A DNA stretch of 64,000 nucleotides from Trichaptum fuscoviolaceum (GCA_910574455.1 CAJSYZ010000001.1:4633424-4697423); one strand, 5' to 3'. Shown: positions 20,945-31,733, counted from the stretch's first letter. Notes: generated from the sequence alone by a model not told the origin. Numbers and translations: made by a program.

Positions 20945-23900
20945 TTACCCCCCTCCAAAGGCGCAACTCCGGGGCGCCAAGCTTGAATCTTGCTCAGGTC
21001 ACAGAGCTCGATAGCGTTGACTTCTCGAGGGGCGTCCGGGTGTTTTCGATAGAAACTGCGAATTTTAGCCTTTGCATTACCCATATCCTTTGCGGGAATC
21101 CATGTATCTTCCGCGCTCGAATATCCCTTCCATCGTACCAAATATTCAAACCTCCGTCTAAACCGTCTAGCATCCAGAACCTCTTCCACCTCGTATTCCA
21201 GATCTCCTTCTACTTCGACTGGGGGCGGCGGGGGTTGCGTTCGACCGGGAATGTCGTCTTCGTGGTATGGCGAGAGCAGCGATACGTGAAATACGGGATG
21301 AATCTTCAGCGACGCGGGGAGTTCGAGTTCGTAGGTGAGGTCACTTAGCTTTGCCTTCACTTTATACGGCCCTAGTCGTTTCGGTAATAATTTGCGCGCT
21401 CCTGGTCGCCGAACGTTCGTCGCCTCGAGCCATACTTTATCCCCGACTGCGTACTGCGGGGCCTCGTTCCTGGCCTGATCGTAGTGCTGCTTCATGCGCT
21501 CTGCCGCAACCTCCAAAGCCGCTCTTGCCTCTTCCTGTGCCTGCTGAAGCTCCTGTAGTCGTGCGTCCGCGGCGGGGACCGTGGACAGGCCGTCGCTTGG
21601 GGCAATCGTGAATTCGGGATTGTAGCCGTAGACAAGCGCGAACGGGGATTGTCGTGTTGCCGCGTGCGCTTTCGTGTTGTGCGCGAACTCTGCCATCGGG
21701 AGTAATCCGGCCCAGTTTTCTTGTCGTGTATCTATGAAAGCCCGTAAATATTGTTCCAGCTCTTGGTTTACCCTTTCGGTTTGCCCATCCGTCTGCGGGT
21801 GATACGCAGTCGACGTGGTACCCTTGATACCGAGTCGGGAAAAAAGGGCTTTCATGAACTGCGCGACAAACTGTGGCCCTCGGTCGGATATAATCTGGCG
21901 GGGGGTTCCGTGCAGCTTCCAGACGTGTTGCAGGAAGAGTTCTGCAGTTTCCGGTGCATCGACATCAGACGTGGTCGGGATAAAATGCGCTTGCTTGGTG
22001 AGACGGTCGACCACCACGAAAATTGCGTCGTAATCCTCAGATCGGGGGAGCTGGGTGATGAAATCGCACGAAATCGCCTGCCAGGGGCCCTGCGGGATTT
22101 CGTTTGGTTGCAGGAGTCCTACCGGGCGTTGGGATCGGTTCTTCGTGCGTGCGCAGGTATCGCATCCCGAAACGTATCGTTCTACGAAGTTAGACATCCC
22201 GGGCCACCAGTAGTTGCGGCTTACCATCTCAAACGTTTTCCAACGTCCAGGATGTCCGGCGGGGAGACTGTCGTGGTAAGTCTTCACCACATCCCGGCGA
22301 ATGGTCTCGTCTTTCGGGACGTAAACCTTACCCTGGTACAGGATGAGGCCTTCCTCGGTGCTCCAGTCCTCAAGTTCCTTGGTCAGGACTCGAGGCGCCT
22401 TGGACTTGACCAGCTCGATCGCGTCCACCAGTTCGTCTTCATATTGATCTGACTTACGAATGCGTCGTAGGAGGGCCTGATCCCCGTGTACCTGCGTCAT
22501 TCCCCGACGAATTGCCTTTAGTCGAAACATTTCGGGGGTCAAGAGGGTCCGTCCCGTGTTGTCTTCGCCTTCGGGTTGAAGATCGACGCGTCGTGACATG
22601 GCGTCGGGTTTGCCCCCGAGTCGCCCTGGGCGATGGCGAATCGTGAAATCGAAGCGGGTGAGGAATAGACTCCACCGGGCTTGGCGTCGCGTCAGCGTTC
22701 GGGATTCAGAGAAATATAGCAGATTCTTGTGGTCAGACACGATATCGAGTTTATGACTCGCACCTTCGAGATAATGTCGCCACTCGTCAAGAGCTCGAAT
22801 AATCGCGAGTAGCTCCTTGTCATAAATCTCGTAGTTGCGTTCCGCATCGTTGAGGGATTTCGAGAAAAAGGCGACCGGATGTATCAGCCCGTCGTCGCCT
22901 TCCTGGGACAAGACCGCGCCGGTCGCGAAATCAGAGGCGTCGCATTCCACGATGAACTGTCGCGACATGTCTGGCATCATCAGGACGGGGGCGGTCGTGA
23001 ACATGCGCTTGAGATAGTCGAAAGCGAACTGCTGGTTTTCTGTCCAGGCCCAGCGAACGTCCTTCTTCAGCAGCGTCGTGAGCGGTTTGACGATGTGCGA
23101 GAAATCCCGAATGAAGCGTCGATAGAAATTCGCGAACCCGAGGAAGGCTTGAATGTCTTTCACCTTTTTCGGGGTAGGCCAGTCGAGGACCGCCTGTACC
23201 TTGGCGGGATCCATCGCCACCTTTCCCTGCGAAATAATCATCCCGAGATACTCGACGGAAGTCTGTTTGAATTTGCACTTTTCGGGTTTACAGAACAAGT
23301 CGTTTTCGCGTAGTCGCTTAAGGACTTCCCGTACGTGTTCCTCGTGCTGCGATTCATCTTCGGAAAAGATTAGCAAGTCGTCAAGATAGATGATCACGTA
23401 TACTCCAATGAGATCTTTGAAGATATCGTTCATCATATGCTGGAAGGTCGCCGGGGCATTCGTGAGCCCGAATGTCATCACCGTTGGTTCGAAATGTCCT
23501 GCCTGAGTCCGAAATGCGGCCTTCCACTCGTCGCCTTGCTTCAGTCGCACATTGTGGTAGCCCCATCGTAAATCTAGAGTCGTGAAAACCTTCGCCTTTT
23601 GCAGCGCGTCTACGAGTTCCATCGTGAGGGGAAGCGGGTATCGATTCTTGACCGTGATGTCGTTCAGTCGTCGGTAATCGACTACCATGCGCAAGGTTCC
23701 ATCCTTTTTCTTGATAAAGAAGACGGGAGCAGCTGCAGGGGATTTCGAAGGTCGTATGTACCCCTTGCGCAGGTTTTCGTCAACGAATTCGCGAAGGGCA
23801 TCGCGTTCGGCTGGGGCCAAGGGATAGATTTTGCTGTACGGGGGAACCTTCCCGGGTTCTAAATCTATGGCGTGGTCATACGGCTTGCGCAGTGGAAGCC

Positions 23901-24984
23901 TTTCGGATTCAACTTTCGAGAAAACGTCGGCAAACTCACGGAATTCGGGGGGAACTAGTTCTTCGAAGGTTTTCTCGCCTTCCTTCACCGCAGACTTCTC
24001 AGCGATGGCCTGGGAGTGGGTGTACGAGGCGGCAATTTTGTACGCGAAATGGTCGTCCGTCGTGACGAAGTAGGATTCGGCGTCGTGGTACTGGTCCCAA
24101 TATTTGTCTGAGTACCGAAATCCCGGTGGGACAGCTTCCCATTCGGCCTGGGTCCTGTCGGGCCCCCAGGGGGTCTCGACTTCTTCTGCTATGGCGAGGC
24201 GGGGAAGCGGGACCAGGCGTTGCTGGTTGTCACACTGGGGCGGGCAGCGGTTGAGATCGACCACATCGTTGGTCCAGTCAATGGTTGGGTTATGGTGCCG
24301 CAACCAGTCGATCCCCATGATAATATCGTCGTCGCCAATATCCGCGACGGCCATGGTCAACTGTTCTAAGTGTCCCTTCATCTCGACGTTGAGGACTACT
24401 TCCTTGGTGATGCGTCCAATCGCGTTTGGGGAATTGTCCGCGTTGCGCAAAAGTATCGGGATTACCAAGTCCCGGGTCTGGAGTCCGTGTCGCGAAACGT
24501 AGCGGGAATTTATAAAAGTTCCCGACGCACCGCTGTCTAACATTACTGTGGCTAAGGCATCCGTTTTTCCGTCGCTAACCTGTACCGGGAACTTCAAATG
24601 TCGTCGAAGACGACGGTCTATTGTAGAGATGGTTAAATACAAGGGACCATTATTAAGAGAGTTCTTCGGCCACAAGGGCGGTTGGGTCGTATAGGGCGCG
24701 ACTGAGCAATACGACCCTACTGAAAATCCGCTGGGGGCGGGGCTTCGGGATTGTGAACGTTCTTGGCGGCGGGCGTTATGGCGGCGAATGCGTTCTGTAG
24801 CACGGACTGCTGCACATTCTGGACGTACTGTTCCGCCATACGTTTGAGCGTTTCTTCGAACGACTGGAGCGCGGGGGGCGAGGGGCTCGACGGGGACGTG
24901 GATTTCGTAGCTTTTAGGTTTCGGGTTGGCGGTCGCGTTGGGCAATCGCTCACTAAATGGTCTTTCTCTCCGCAGTAGTAGCAT
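20797..24984 (-). CDS. pol: Gypsy Pol polyprotein: protease, RT, RNase H, integrase, chromodomain
   Basis: A 1,395-codon frame, intact throughout. Retropepsin has LDSGASG with the catalytic Asp near residue 150. Reverse transcriptase spans roughly 400-560 with YLDD at 533-536. RNase H begins near 677 (VECDASDFATGAV). The integrase has an HHCC-type zinc finger (YHDSLPAGH...CDTCA, 903-945) and catalytic Asp 974, Asp 1034 and Glu 1070 with D-35-E spacing. A chromodomain follows at about 1,262-1,315 (YLVRWKGYSSAEDTWIP), which in related elements directs insertion to particular chromatin. The frame overlaps gag by 268 nt and is in the -1 phase relative to it, so expression probably needs a -1 frameshift within 24,717-24,984. 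The first residues of this open frame may therefore never be made. It appears fully functional. Confidence 0.95.
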   Translation of the reverse strand: MLLLRRERPFSERLPNATANPKPKSYEIHVPVEPLAPRAPVVRRNAQTYGGTVRPECAAVRATERIRRHNARRQERSQSRSPAPSGFSVGSYCSVAPYTTQPPLWPKNSLNNGPLYLTISTIDRRLRRHLKFPVQVSDGKTDALATVMLDSGASGTFINSRYVSRHGLQTRDLVIPILLRNADNSPNAIGRITKEVVLNVEMKGHLEQLTMAVADIGDDDIIMGIDWLRHHNPTIDWTNDVVDLNRCPPQCDNQQRLVPLPRLAIAEEVETPWGPDRTQAEWEAVPPGFRYSDKYWDQYHDAESYFVTTDDHFAYKIAASYTHSQAIAEKSAVKEGEKTFEELVPPEFREFADVFSKVESERLPLRKPYDHAIDLEPGKVPPYSKIYPLAPAERDALREFVDENLRKGYIRPSKSPAAAPVFFIKKKDGTLRMVVDYRRLNDITVKNRYPLPLTMELVDALQKAKVFTTLDLRWGYHNVRLKQGDEWKAAFRTQAGHFEPTVMTFGLTNAPATFQHMMNDIFKDLIGVYVIIYLDDLLIFSEDESQHEEHVREVLKRLRENDLFCKPEKCKFKQTSVEYLGMIISQGKVAMDPAKVQAVLDWPTPKKVKDIQAFLGFANFYRRFIRDFSHIVKPLTTLLKKDVRWAWTENQQFAFDYLKRMFTTAPVLMMPDMSRQFIVECDASDFATGAVLSQEGDDGLIHPVAFFSKSLNDAERNYEIYDKELLAIIRALDEWRHYLEGASHKLDIVSDHKNLLYFSESRTLTRRQARWSLFLTRFDFTIRHRPGRLGGKPDAMSRRVDLQPEGEDNTGRTLLTPEMFRLKAIRRGMTQVHGDQALLRRIRKSDQYEDELVDAIELVKSKAPRVLTKELEDWSTEEGLILYQGKVYVPKDETIRRDVVKTYHDSLPAGHPGRWKTFEMVSRNYWWPGMSNFVERYVSGCDTCARTKNRSQRPVGLLQPNEIPQGPWQAISCDFITQLPRSEDYDAIFVVVDRLTKQAHFIPTTSDVDAPETAELFLQHVWKLHGTPRQIISDRGPQFVAQFMKALFSRLGIKGTTSTAYHPQTDGQTERVNQELEQYLRAFIDTRQENWAGLLPMAEFAHNTKAHAATRQSPFALVYGYNPEFTIAPSDGLSTVPAADARLQELQQAQEEARAALEVAAERMKQHYDQARNEAPQYAVGDKVWLEATNVRRPGARKLLPKRLGPYKVKAKLSDLTYELELPASLKIHPVFHVSLLSPYHEDDIPGRTQPPPPPVEVEGDLEYEVEEVLDARRFRRRFEYLVRWKGYSSAEDTWIPAKDMGNAKAKIRSFYRKHPDAPREVNAIELCDLSKIQAWRPGVAPLEGGNVEIPGSFSHFPHFPAKDPDMSRQTRGENPAIGFPARNLIPESHDPMLT
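20945..20960 (-). promoter_or_regulatory. Polypurine tract
   Basis: On the minus strand CTTTGGAGGGGGGTAA directly precedes the 3' LTR. This is the usual RNase H-resistant primer for plus-strand DNA synthesis. It also encodes part of the pol reading frame (Leu-Glu-Gly-Gly). Confidence 0.8.
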
Positions 24985-25925
24985 AGTCCCTTACTCCTGC
25001 GCTCCCGGCGCACCCTGTCAATCTCCATTGCGTTGGGATCCTTCGTCGAGCTTGCGCCCGCAGTCGGGATCGTACGCGGAGCTGAACTAGTGGTGCCGGG
25101 ATTGCTTCGGGGCGTAGCCGCTGGCTTCGATACTGGTCCATAGGCGTGTGCGAGCCTTAGCTTCTCGTCCGTCTCGGAAACCCAGTTGACGTAGGCATCG
25201 AATTTCATATCCTTCGCCTCTGTGCTGGCGATGTGCTGGCGAACCTGGTCTTTGAGTCCCTTCCGGAACATGTCGAGGTAGATGACATCCGTCGTCGCGT
25301 CCTTGGGCCACCCGGTGAGGGCTTGGAGGGCACGGAATTGCGACGCAAACTCGGCGACCGTTCCTGTCTGGCGTAGGCGCATCAGCTTGTCGGCTGCGGC
25401 TTTGTCTGCATCGATTTCTCCGTACGAGGCGCGAAGGGCGGCGAACAGGGCCTCCAGGCTGGCGGCTGCTGGCGGTGTCGGGATGTCCTGGAGTCGATCT
25501 AGAATGGGTCGTGCCCAGTCTTGCGCCGGTCCCCGCAGGAGCATCAGGGCGAATGCGACCTTGCGGGTTTCGTCCAGCCCCGGGTGTTGTCCGAACAGGT
25601 AGAGCTTAATCTGGTGAATCCAGTTTTCCAGCTTGGCTCGTTCGCCTTCGAAGGTGTCGGGAAGCTTCATCTTGAGCCCTGCTCCACCCCCAGACGGGGA
25701 GGCGGGCTGGCTCGCGATTTGGGCTTCTAACGCCTGGTTGGCGTGCTTGAGCTGGGCGACCGTGTTCTGAACCTGATTGTGTTCGTTGACTAACTTGGAG
25801 TAGCGTTTTTCGAGGGTGTCGAGGCGATCAAGGATGGGCTGGAGTTTGTCGTCCTCCATCGAGGAGCTCGGGGACGGGAAAGCGAAGGTATCTGCGAGTC
25901 CTCCCCATTCCTGGTGGGATGACAT
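24717..25925 (-). CDS. gag: Gypsy Gag protein
   Basis: 402 codons from a true ATG at 25,925 to TAG at 24,717. An N-terminal coiled coil (LDTLEKRYSKLVNEHNQVQN) precedes the capsid-like core (LPDTFEGERAKLENWIHQIK, then VAFALMLLRGPAQDW and EFASQFRAL). A CCHC zinc knuckle, CYYCGEKDHLVSDC, sits at about residue 315-330 for RNA binding. The Pro/Ser-rich tail ends in the overlap with pol. No stops or frame breaks, so the protein should be functional. Confidence 0.95.
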   Translation of the reverse strand: MSSHQEWGGLADTFAFPSPSSSMEDDKLQPILDRLDTLEKRYSKLVNEHNQVQNTVAQLKHANQALEAQIASQPASPSGGGAGLKMKLPDTFEGERAKLENWIHQIKLYLFGQHPGLDETRKVAFALMLLRGPAQDWARPILDRLQDIPTPPAAASLEALFAALRASYGEIDADKAAADKLMRLRQTGTVAEFASQFRALQALTGWPKDATTDVIYLDMFRKGLKDQVRQHIASTEAKDMKFDAYVNWVSETDEKLRLAHAYGPVSKPAATPRSNPGTTSSAPRTIPTAGASSTKDPNAMEIDRVRRERRSKGLCYYCGEKDHLVSDCPTRPPTRNLKATKSTSPSSPSPPALQSFEETLKRMAEQYVQNVQQSVLQNAFAAITPAAKNVHNPEAPPPADFQ

Positions 25926-26014
25926 CGCTGGTCGGCGGTACGGGTGCGGGGGTAGAAGTAAAGAGCGTGAGGGTGTCGAGTCCGAGCGGCGGTGAGCCAG
26001 GACTTTTGACCTAA

Positions 26015-26832
26015 TGTTACGACCGTCGGGAATTGTAGCGGGAAACAGTTTCGGGAAACTGGAATTCGCGACAAGAACCCGCGTTCGGGAATCTGGATTC
26101 GCGACTGGGAACGAGCGTGGGAATTCAGGCGGGAAACGCGCGGGATTCTATCCAGGCGCGTCGCGGGATTCTCAAGGCCAGCTAGGACTCTTCACTGCTT
26201 TGAACGTCAAGTAAGCAGATCCCTAAGGAAGCACTCCACAAGTAAGTATTGCGCAACTAACTACACAGGAGAAAAGAGAGAGATCGCACCTAAGGAAGCA
26301 CTCCACAAGAGGTCAAAAGTGGGGTGCTCCTTACGATGCCTACAGCTATTTATCTACTTCGTAAAGACTGTATAGTTAATCTACGCTAAGTGTCCTTGCG
26401 CAATGCGCACCTATCTACTACAAACGATACATGCTACGACCGCACTGCTAGGCATGTCTATCCCGTCTCTCCAGATGGCTACGGCCTGTCCGTGGACGTC
26501 AGCGTCCGGTCCGGGGCCGCGACTAGCCAGACTAGGTATGCCAGACTGTTGCAGGTCGTCACCTTGAGGTACTAACGGATTAATGAGCGTATGTTGATAA
26601 GTGAATGTACGTGTGCCGTGGCGGGTCGTCGTAAATGAGTGTGTGTATGCGTGCATGGTTGCCGGGACGGTGGTGCGGGATAAGTCACGTGAGCATGGGA
26701 TCGTGCGATTCGGGAATGAGGTTTCGCGCGGGGAATCCAATGGCGGGATTCTCCCCGCGGGTTTGTCTGCTCATGTCGGGATCCTTGGCGGGAAAGTGCG
26801 GGAAATGAGAAAAGGAGCCCGGGATCTCGACA
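26015..26832 (-). repeat. 5' LTR of the Gypsy element
   Basis: Same 818-bp sequence as the left copy. Transcription would start in it and run leftward. The accessory-gene frame from 27,426 reads by chance through its edge, giving a false C-terminus that begins at the insertion point. Confidence 0.95.
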
Positions 26833-29800
26833 CTCGTCGTCCTCGCGATCGCCTTTGCCTTCCCCGCCCTTTCTGTCTGCGTCATTCGCCTCGCCCTCAG
26901 AGCCTCCACTGAATCCATCACCCACGCTAAGAACCTCGTCCGCATCCTTGTTCTTATCCCGATCCTGATCCTTGTCCTCTTCATCGTCATTGTCCTCATC
27001 CTGATCCTTGTCCTCGTCTCCCTCGCCAGACACACCCTCGTCCTCCATGTCGTCCTCCCTCTCCTTGAAATCCTCAACTTCTTCGCCGTCATTATCCTTG
27101 TCTTCGTTTCTCTCCTTGCACTTACCACTTCTATTAGCGCCCTCACCATGTGTATACTCGCCGCTCGCATCCGCGTCTCCAACGTCGATATATAGGGAGA
27201 AATCCCTGCCAGTGACACCCGATCCAACAAGTTCGGCGTTCCTTCCCGCATTGACATCTTCAACGGAGTTGTAAGCTTCTATGCGGGACCGAACCTTCTC
27301 CCAGTTTGATTCAGTGAAAAACGAGGAATTTGACAATAAGTTGACATAGTCGTCCGTATGAGGCTGCCACAGAGCACTAGTGAAGTACCACTCAGCACCA
27401 CCAAGCTCTTCTTTGATATTTTGCAACCGGGCTACCTGCTTATCGATTGCAACTTTGACCTGTCCATGAGAGATTCAGTGAATAAAGCCACTGCAAGTAC
27501 TGAAGTAGATAGATACCGCTGTTGCCGCAAGGGCGAGGGCACCTATAGGCTTTCCTATTGTGTTCTTGTCCAATACTTTATGCCGACCCAGGGCCAAGAC
27601 AATGTGCACGGACAACACTGAGACTACGAGGTCAGAGCAGAACAATCCTTGCTTCTGTGTACATTCATAGTCAATGCACGGACTCGAAGGGTGACATTGA
27701 GTGAAATCTCACACACCCTTTCCATACTATGCCAGCGTTCCCAGAGGAATGGTTCAGCTTTCTTCTTGTCGACCATCGTCTGCAACATCTTCACAATTTC
27801 TTCGGTCTCCACTGACTTAGAACGCTCGTTGCCGACGAAACTCGAAATTGACTGCTCGGCTTTCTCAAACAATTTCTTCCGCCAACTATCAGAGCATCTC
27901 TGGGCTGCCTACAGAATAGATCATACCTGATTCAGTATGGCCGATGTAAGACAAATAGGGATGACTCAACTAAAGAACAGATGTCGGCCAATTGTGTGTC
28001 GTAACTAAGTTCGACAGAATCAAATACTTTCCCCCACAGTGTTCCGATGGACTTATTGTCTGGGTTTTGCCATGGAGTTGTGGACTTTCCGACTGCACGA
28101 TACAGCGAAGGCAGAAGAATATGAGTCCAGCCAGCCTGAGTTCCGGGAGGAAGACACTGATTCGTTGCCCTTTTTTTGCCGAGAGCGCGGGATCCCTCCC
28201 TTCCTTTACTATTTCTATCCTTATCCTCAAGTCCTACAGATGTCTGCATGTAAGCAAGTTAGTGGATGCATGTCACAAACATGAATGGATCAACGCACAG
28301 AGCTAGTAGTCCGAGAGACTTTGCGATGACCAAGATGAGCCTTGGTTGCGAGCACTTCGGGTTTGGGACTGAAGGATACTGTCGTCATCGCAGGTGATTG
28401 TGCTTGTGGTGTTGGCGACGCCTCACGACCACTTGCCTGTCAGAAGAACCGAGAATAAGTACCGAATCAATTGCAGCAATTAGCTCACACTTGCAATATG
28501 ATGTGCATGAACCGCCAGTGACCTCTTCAGATTGCGAACAGAGGTAGTAGATTTCATCTGTAGCAATTAGAGGAGTTCTTACCAAGGGAAGCTCGAAGAG
28601 AATTAAATACCAGTATATCAGCCTGAGAATGACTGTCTTGCGGTTCACTCTCCTTAGCAGTATTTAAGTCCTTGTCGCTTGATCAGAAAACAATATGAAA
28701 TGGAAATTAGATGTGATTGACACTAACTGTTGAGGCAGCCTGGGATGGAGGCTTCTTCATATACACGTTCATGCTAGCCTGTTTTAGATAGTAAGGAAGT
28801 GCTTTTGAAATTGGGTGGAAGAGTACGAATTACCACATCGATATGTGAGTTTGAGTCAGGCGGCGACTTCCTCTTCTTATTATTCACAATCATGCTGTCC
28901 TACACATAAACAAGGTTTAGTGGACATCCAGATACTTGCCAAAGAAAGGGGCACCAAAAGTAATCCTAATGAGTGTCGATGCCTACACATACCTGTATCT
29001 GTAGATGCGACGCTGGAGACTGCCCCCTATGACCCTCAACAGAAATACCGTCCTGACGGGAAAATAGATGAGTATACGGGTGAGGATTAAAAGCAGAATA
29101 AACTTACCAATACATCGAGTTGGGAGTTGACGATGTTCGTCATGCTCGCGCCCTATTCAGAGTACAATTTGGTAAGTAATGAAGGAAGTATATTCGACGC
29201 CGGAGGCCACAACAAAGTATGGCACCAAGTCCATGCTTTGTTGTGTAGAACTCACCTGAATGCCCGATTGTCCCTTGATATTCTTCTTCTCCAGTGCATA
29301 AAGAAAGAAAAATAAGTAGCTTGAACGAAACAGGAGATTATGAAGCCGCTTACCAGTGTTATATGAGCCTGCAACTCGGAGAGAGTGTCGCGGGATAGCT
29401 TCCTTTTCTTCAATTTGCTGCTAGCTCCATCCTGTTACGATACAGAAATGATGTTAGATAGCCATCGTTGTGCATGAGACTCCACCGACGTATAGTTATT
29501 GTGAATCAAACGATTTCTTTGAAGTATAAGCGGCACTTACATTGGCTTGGGTCGGTATTGTCAGTCTACTCACGTCCTAATTAAACGCACAATCAAAATA
29601 TTAAGATTTCCTCTGCCAGTCTAATTAATGCTCCATCCAACTCACAATATCAGTGTCGGAGTCAACGAGATGTGCCGTCTGTCGTTCGCTAGCTGAGCTA
29701 TTCTTTACACCTTGGAAACTCGTGAGGGTTACTGTCACTCCTTCATCCTCCCAAGGACTAAAGTTCGCATCGTCTTGCGCCGAGACGGGGAGCCTAGTTT

Positions 29801-31144
29801 TTCCTTGTGTCAGCCAGGCTCACAACTTGTAATAAAGATAAGAATGTGAGCATTATAAGTGAAGAAGCTGCAACTTGCCAACCCGGGTGGCATCTCGGGG
29901 TCACAGTTAAGTGCCAACCTGAGTGTGGCACCGCCGCGCGCCGGTCAAGCCGGTCACTGGCACGGTGTCGCCAGGCGCACTCAGGCTCAAGTTAGTAGTA
30001 GTAATACTAATCTGTAGTACGATGTCGGATAAGCTTCAAGTAGCTGAGTCTAAATCAAGCTTCACACTTACTATCAACTTGAATTTGTTTGAAATTGATC
30101 TTTCGTACTATGATGCCAACGGTTGAGTAGTAGTACGACTTAAAACTCACAAGTTGATCTCCTCTGTCCCTGCGACCTCAGGGTTTCTGCCCTCTCCGCC
30201 GAAGAATGTGGATCCATCTGTGTTGCGAAGTGCCCTAACAGGTCGCTTTGTCCTATCGTTCTGCTTCGACGTATTGGGCGACTCTATCATGTCTGTATCC
30301 TCACCAGAAAGACTGCTGTTTTGTCCTGCAAGCGTACTATGATATCCGGTGCCACTTATGGCACTATTTGAACCCTTTGCACCCTGCACGCGAGTACGGA
30401 AAGGAAGTGCACCTCTGGTATCCTTTTTCCTAACTTTCTTTGCGCGCGCTCTGTTGGGCGCATCGGAGTTAGCTGCATCATAATGTGAGTTAAAGTGGTC
30501 ACCCTTGGAGTCTAAAGTCATAAAGGCAAACAACTTACGAATCTTTAAATGTTCGCCGTCTTCAGCTGCACAAGAGCTGTCTTTTTCATCGTTCGTTGAA
30601 CCTGTTATGCCCATATCTCATAACTCGACTGTCACTGACTTGAAGATAAGGACTCACTAGTTTCAGGGACGCCTTTCGACTTGTTTCGCCCTCGTTTGCC
30701 AGTGCCAGCCAGCTTAGGTGCAGTTGAGCCCATATGGGTGCGAATGTCAAGAGCCTTTGACAAATTGTTCTCAAGCTCCATCGTCTCCAGTATGGCTGTT
30801 TCCTGTTGCTCTGCTGCAGTTCTTTTCTTGCGTACCTTCTCAGATGCCTCTTGTTCTTTCGCTGCCCGTTTCTGTTCCGCGATGAGTTTTCTCTTCTCTC
30901 TCGCATACGCGGCTTGCTGTGCCGCAGCTTCGCGCAGAGCTGCCCGTTCTTCCTTCTGTTTTTCCTTCTCCTCCTTCTCCCTCAATGCCTCATCACGCTT
31001 TGATGCCTGTTCTTCTCTCCTTCTCTCCTTCCCTTCCTTCTCCCTCAATATCTCCTCTTTCGTTCGACGTGTTCGCAGCTTATTGACTACCGCTCCCGGA
31101 TGCTGATCGCTATTCTTAGCCCGCGTCTGTCTTTGAGTTAACAT

Positions 31145-31733
31145 TCCTGTGCAGTAGTAATAGGGGCACACTGGCAGGTGCTATGAATATCGATGGTGAG
31201 TCGACTCAGAGTCAAAGGTGCAAGTTAAAGTTCAAGTTGAAGATGAGGGCGCCTATTCAAGGAAAATTTACGCCCACTGCCAGCCTGCCACTGGCACTCA
31301 GGCTGGCAGTGACTCGGAGTGCCAGTGAGCGAGCCTGAGTCACGGCGGTACCTGGCACTGGCGCTGGCACTGGCACTCAGGCTCACTCAGACTGGCACTG
31401 GCAGGCTTCAACTTGAAGTTGCACTCCGACTCGGATTCCGGCGACCGAGACGGCAAGCCTGACACTGGAACTGGCAGTCAGTGAGTCAAGGCACTCAGCC
31501 GCAGCCTTCTACCGTACTACTAGCAAATCTGCCAGGTAGACTACTACTAGCTCCTACTACGCGAGTCCACCTTGGCGAACTCGATTCGCTGCCAGTGCTA
31601 CTTCAAGTTCAAGTTGACAGCTTCAGCCTGAGGCTGGGGATTCATGTTCTAACTTAGTAAGTCAAAAGTCGAAGTAAGTCAAAAGTCGACTTCAAGTTGC
31701 TAATAGGTACTACTATAGGTTGCATCCAAGTCG
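31145..31733. promoter_or_regulatory. Divergent intergenic region, motif-rich
   Basis: A 590-bp gap between two head-to-head genes, therefore presumably a shared promoter region. It is densely packed with CACTGGCA/TGCCAGTG, CAGGCTGAGTG-like, ACTTGAAGTTCAAGTTG and GACTCGGAGTG words, and ends with repeated AAGTCAAAAGTCGAAGTAAGTCAAAAGTCGACTT phrases (31,650-31,700). No TATA box stands out. Promoter function is inferred from gene orientation only. Confidence 0.45.

Larger units (their letters stand above)
20127..26832 (-). mobile_element. Complete Ty3/Gypsy chromodomain LTR retrotransposon (6,706 bp)
   Basis: Two 818-bp LTRs (20,127-20,944 and 26,015-26,832), each TG...CA, bound gag and pol on the minus strand. 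The 5-bp duplication CTCGT lies at 20,122-20,126 and 26,833-26,837. A purine tract (complement of CCCCCCTCC at 20,948-20,956) abuts the left LTR, which is therefore the 3' LTR. The order protease, RT, RNase H, integrase, chromodomain places it among the chromoviruses. The three ORFs compared inside the LTRs are identical between copies, and I found no LTR difference by eye, so insertion is recent. It interrupts the accessory gene of the 34.8-kb element. A tRNA primer site next to the right LTR could not be matched with confidence. Confidence 0.95.
19923..31144 (-). pseudogene. Multi-exon accessory gene of the giant element, split by a Gypsy insertion
   Basis: The ATG at 31,144 opens a Lys/Glu/Arg-rich coiled-coil-like exon (REKEGKERRREEQASKRDEA...). 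Well-formed introns follow, for example GTGAGT...ACAG at 30,657-30,602 and GTAAGT...GCAG at 30,538-30,473. Exons of about 20 residues with nuclear-signal-like runs come next (NNKKRKSPPDSNSHIDV at 28.85 kb; KLKKRKLSRDTLSEL at 29.4 kb). A conserved-looking part follows at 27.3-28.25 kb (LLPSLYRAVGK, RWHSMERV, IGKPIGALALAATAV, FFTESNW), somewhat like DUF6532 proteins. Then comes a long Asp/Glu-rich tail (26.84-27.2 kb). The last exons lie left of the retrotransposon: HYGIRLRTAQTFKSRLITGE (20.05-20.12 kb) and WPSFSEYAEEQAEVAKYD, ending at TAG 19,923. The Gypsy insertion separates the acidic tail from these. Function unknown. Head-to-head orientation with the transposase suggests an element-encoded partner. 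Confidence 0.6.

Noticed and set aside
25985..26014. tRNA primer-binding site or tRNA-like sequence beside the 5' LTR
   Set aside because: A TGG occurs about 15 bases inside the LTR edge, but the T-arm and acceptor spacing do not match a tRNA 3' end, and no specific tRNA could be named.
20126..26740. Small ORFs repeated at 20.1-20.9 and 26.0-26.7 kb
   Set aside because: They are the same LTR sequence twice and appear in non-coding or antisense frames.
26572..27426. A complete 284-residue acidic protein ending in the LTR
   Set aside because: The start is not an ATG but an internal codon of a longer gene, and the C-terminus is LTR sequence from the insertion point onward.
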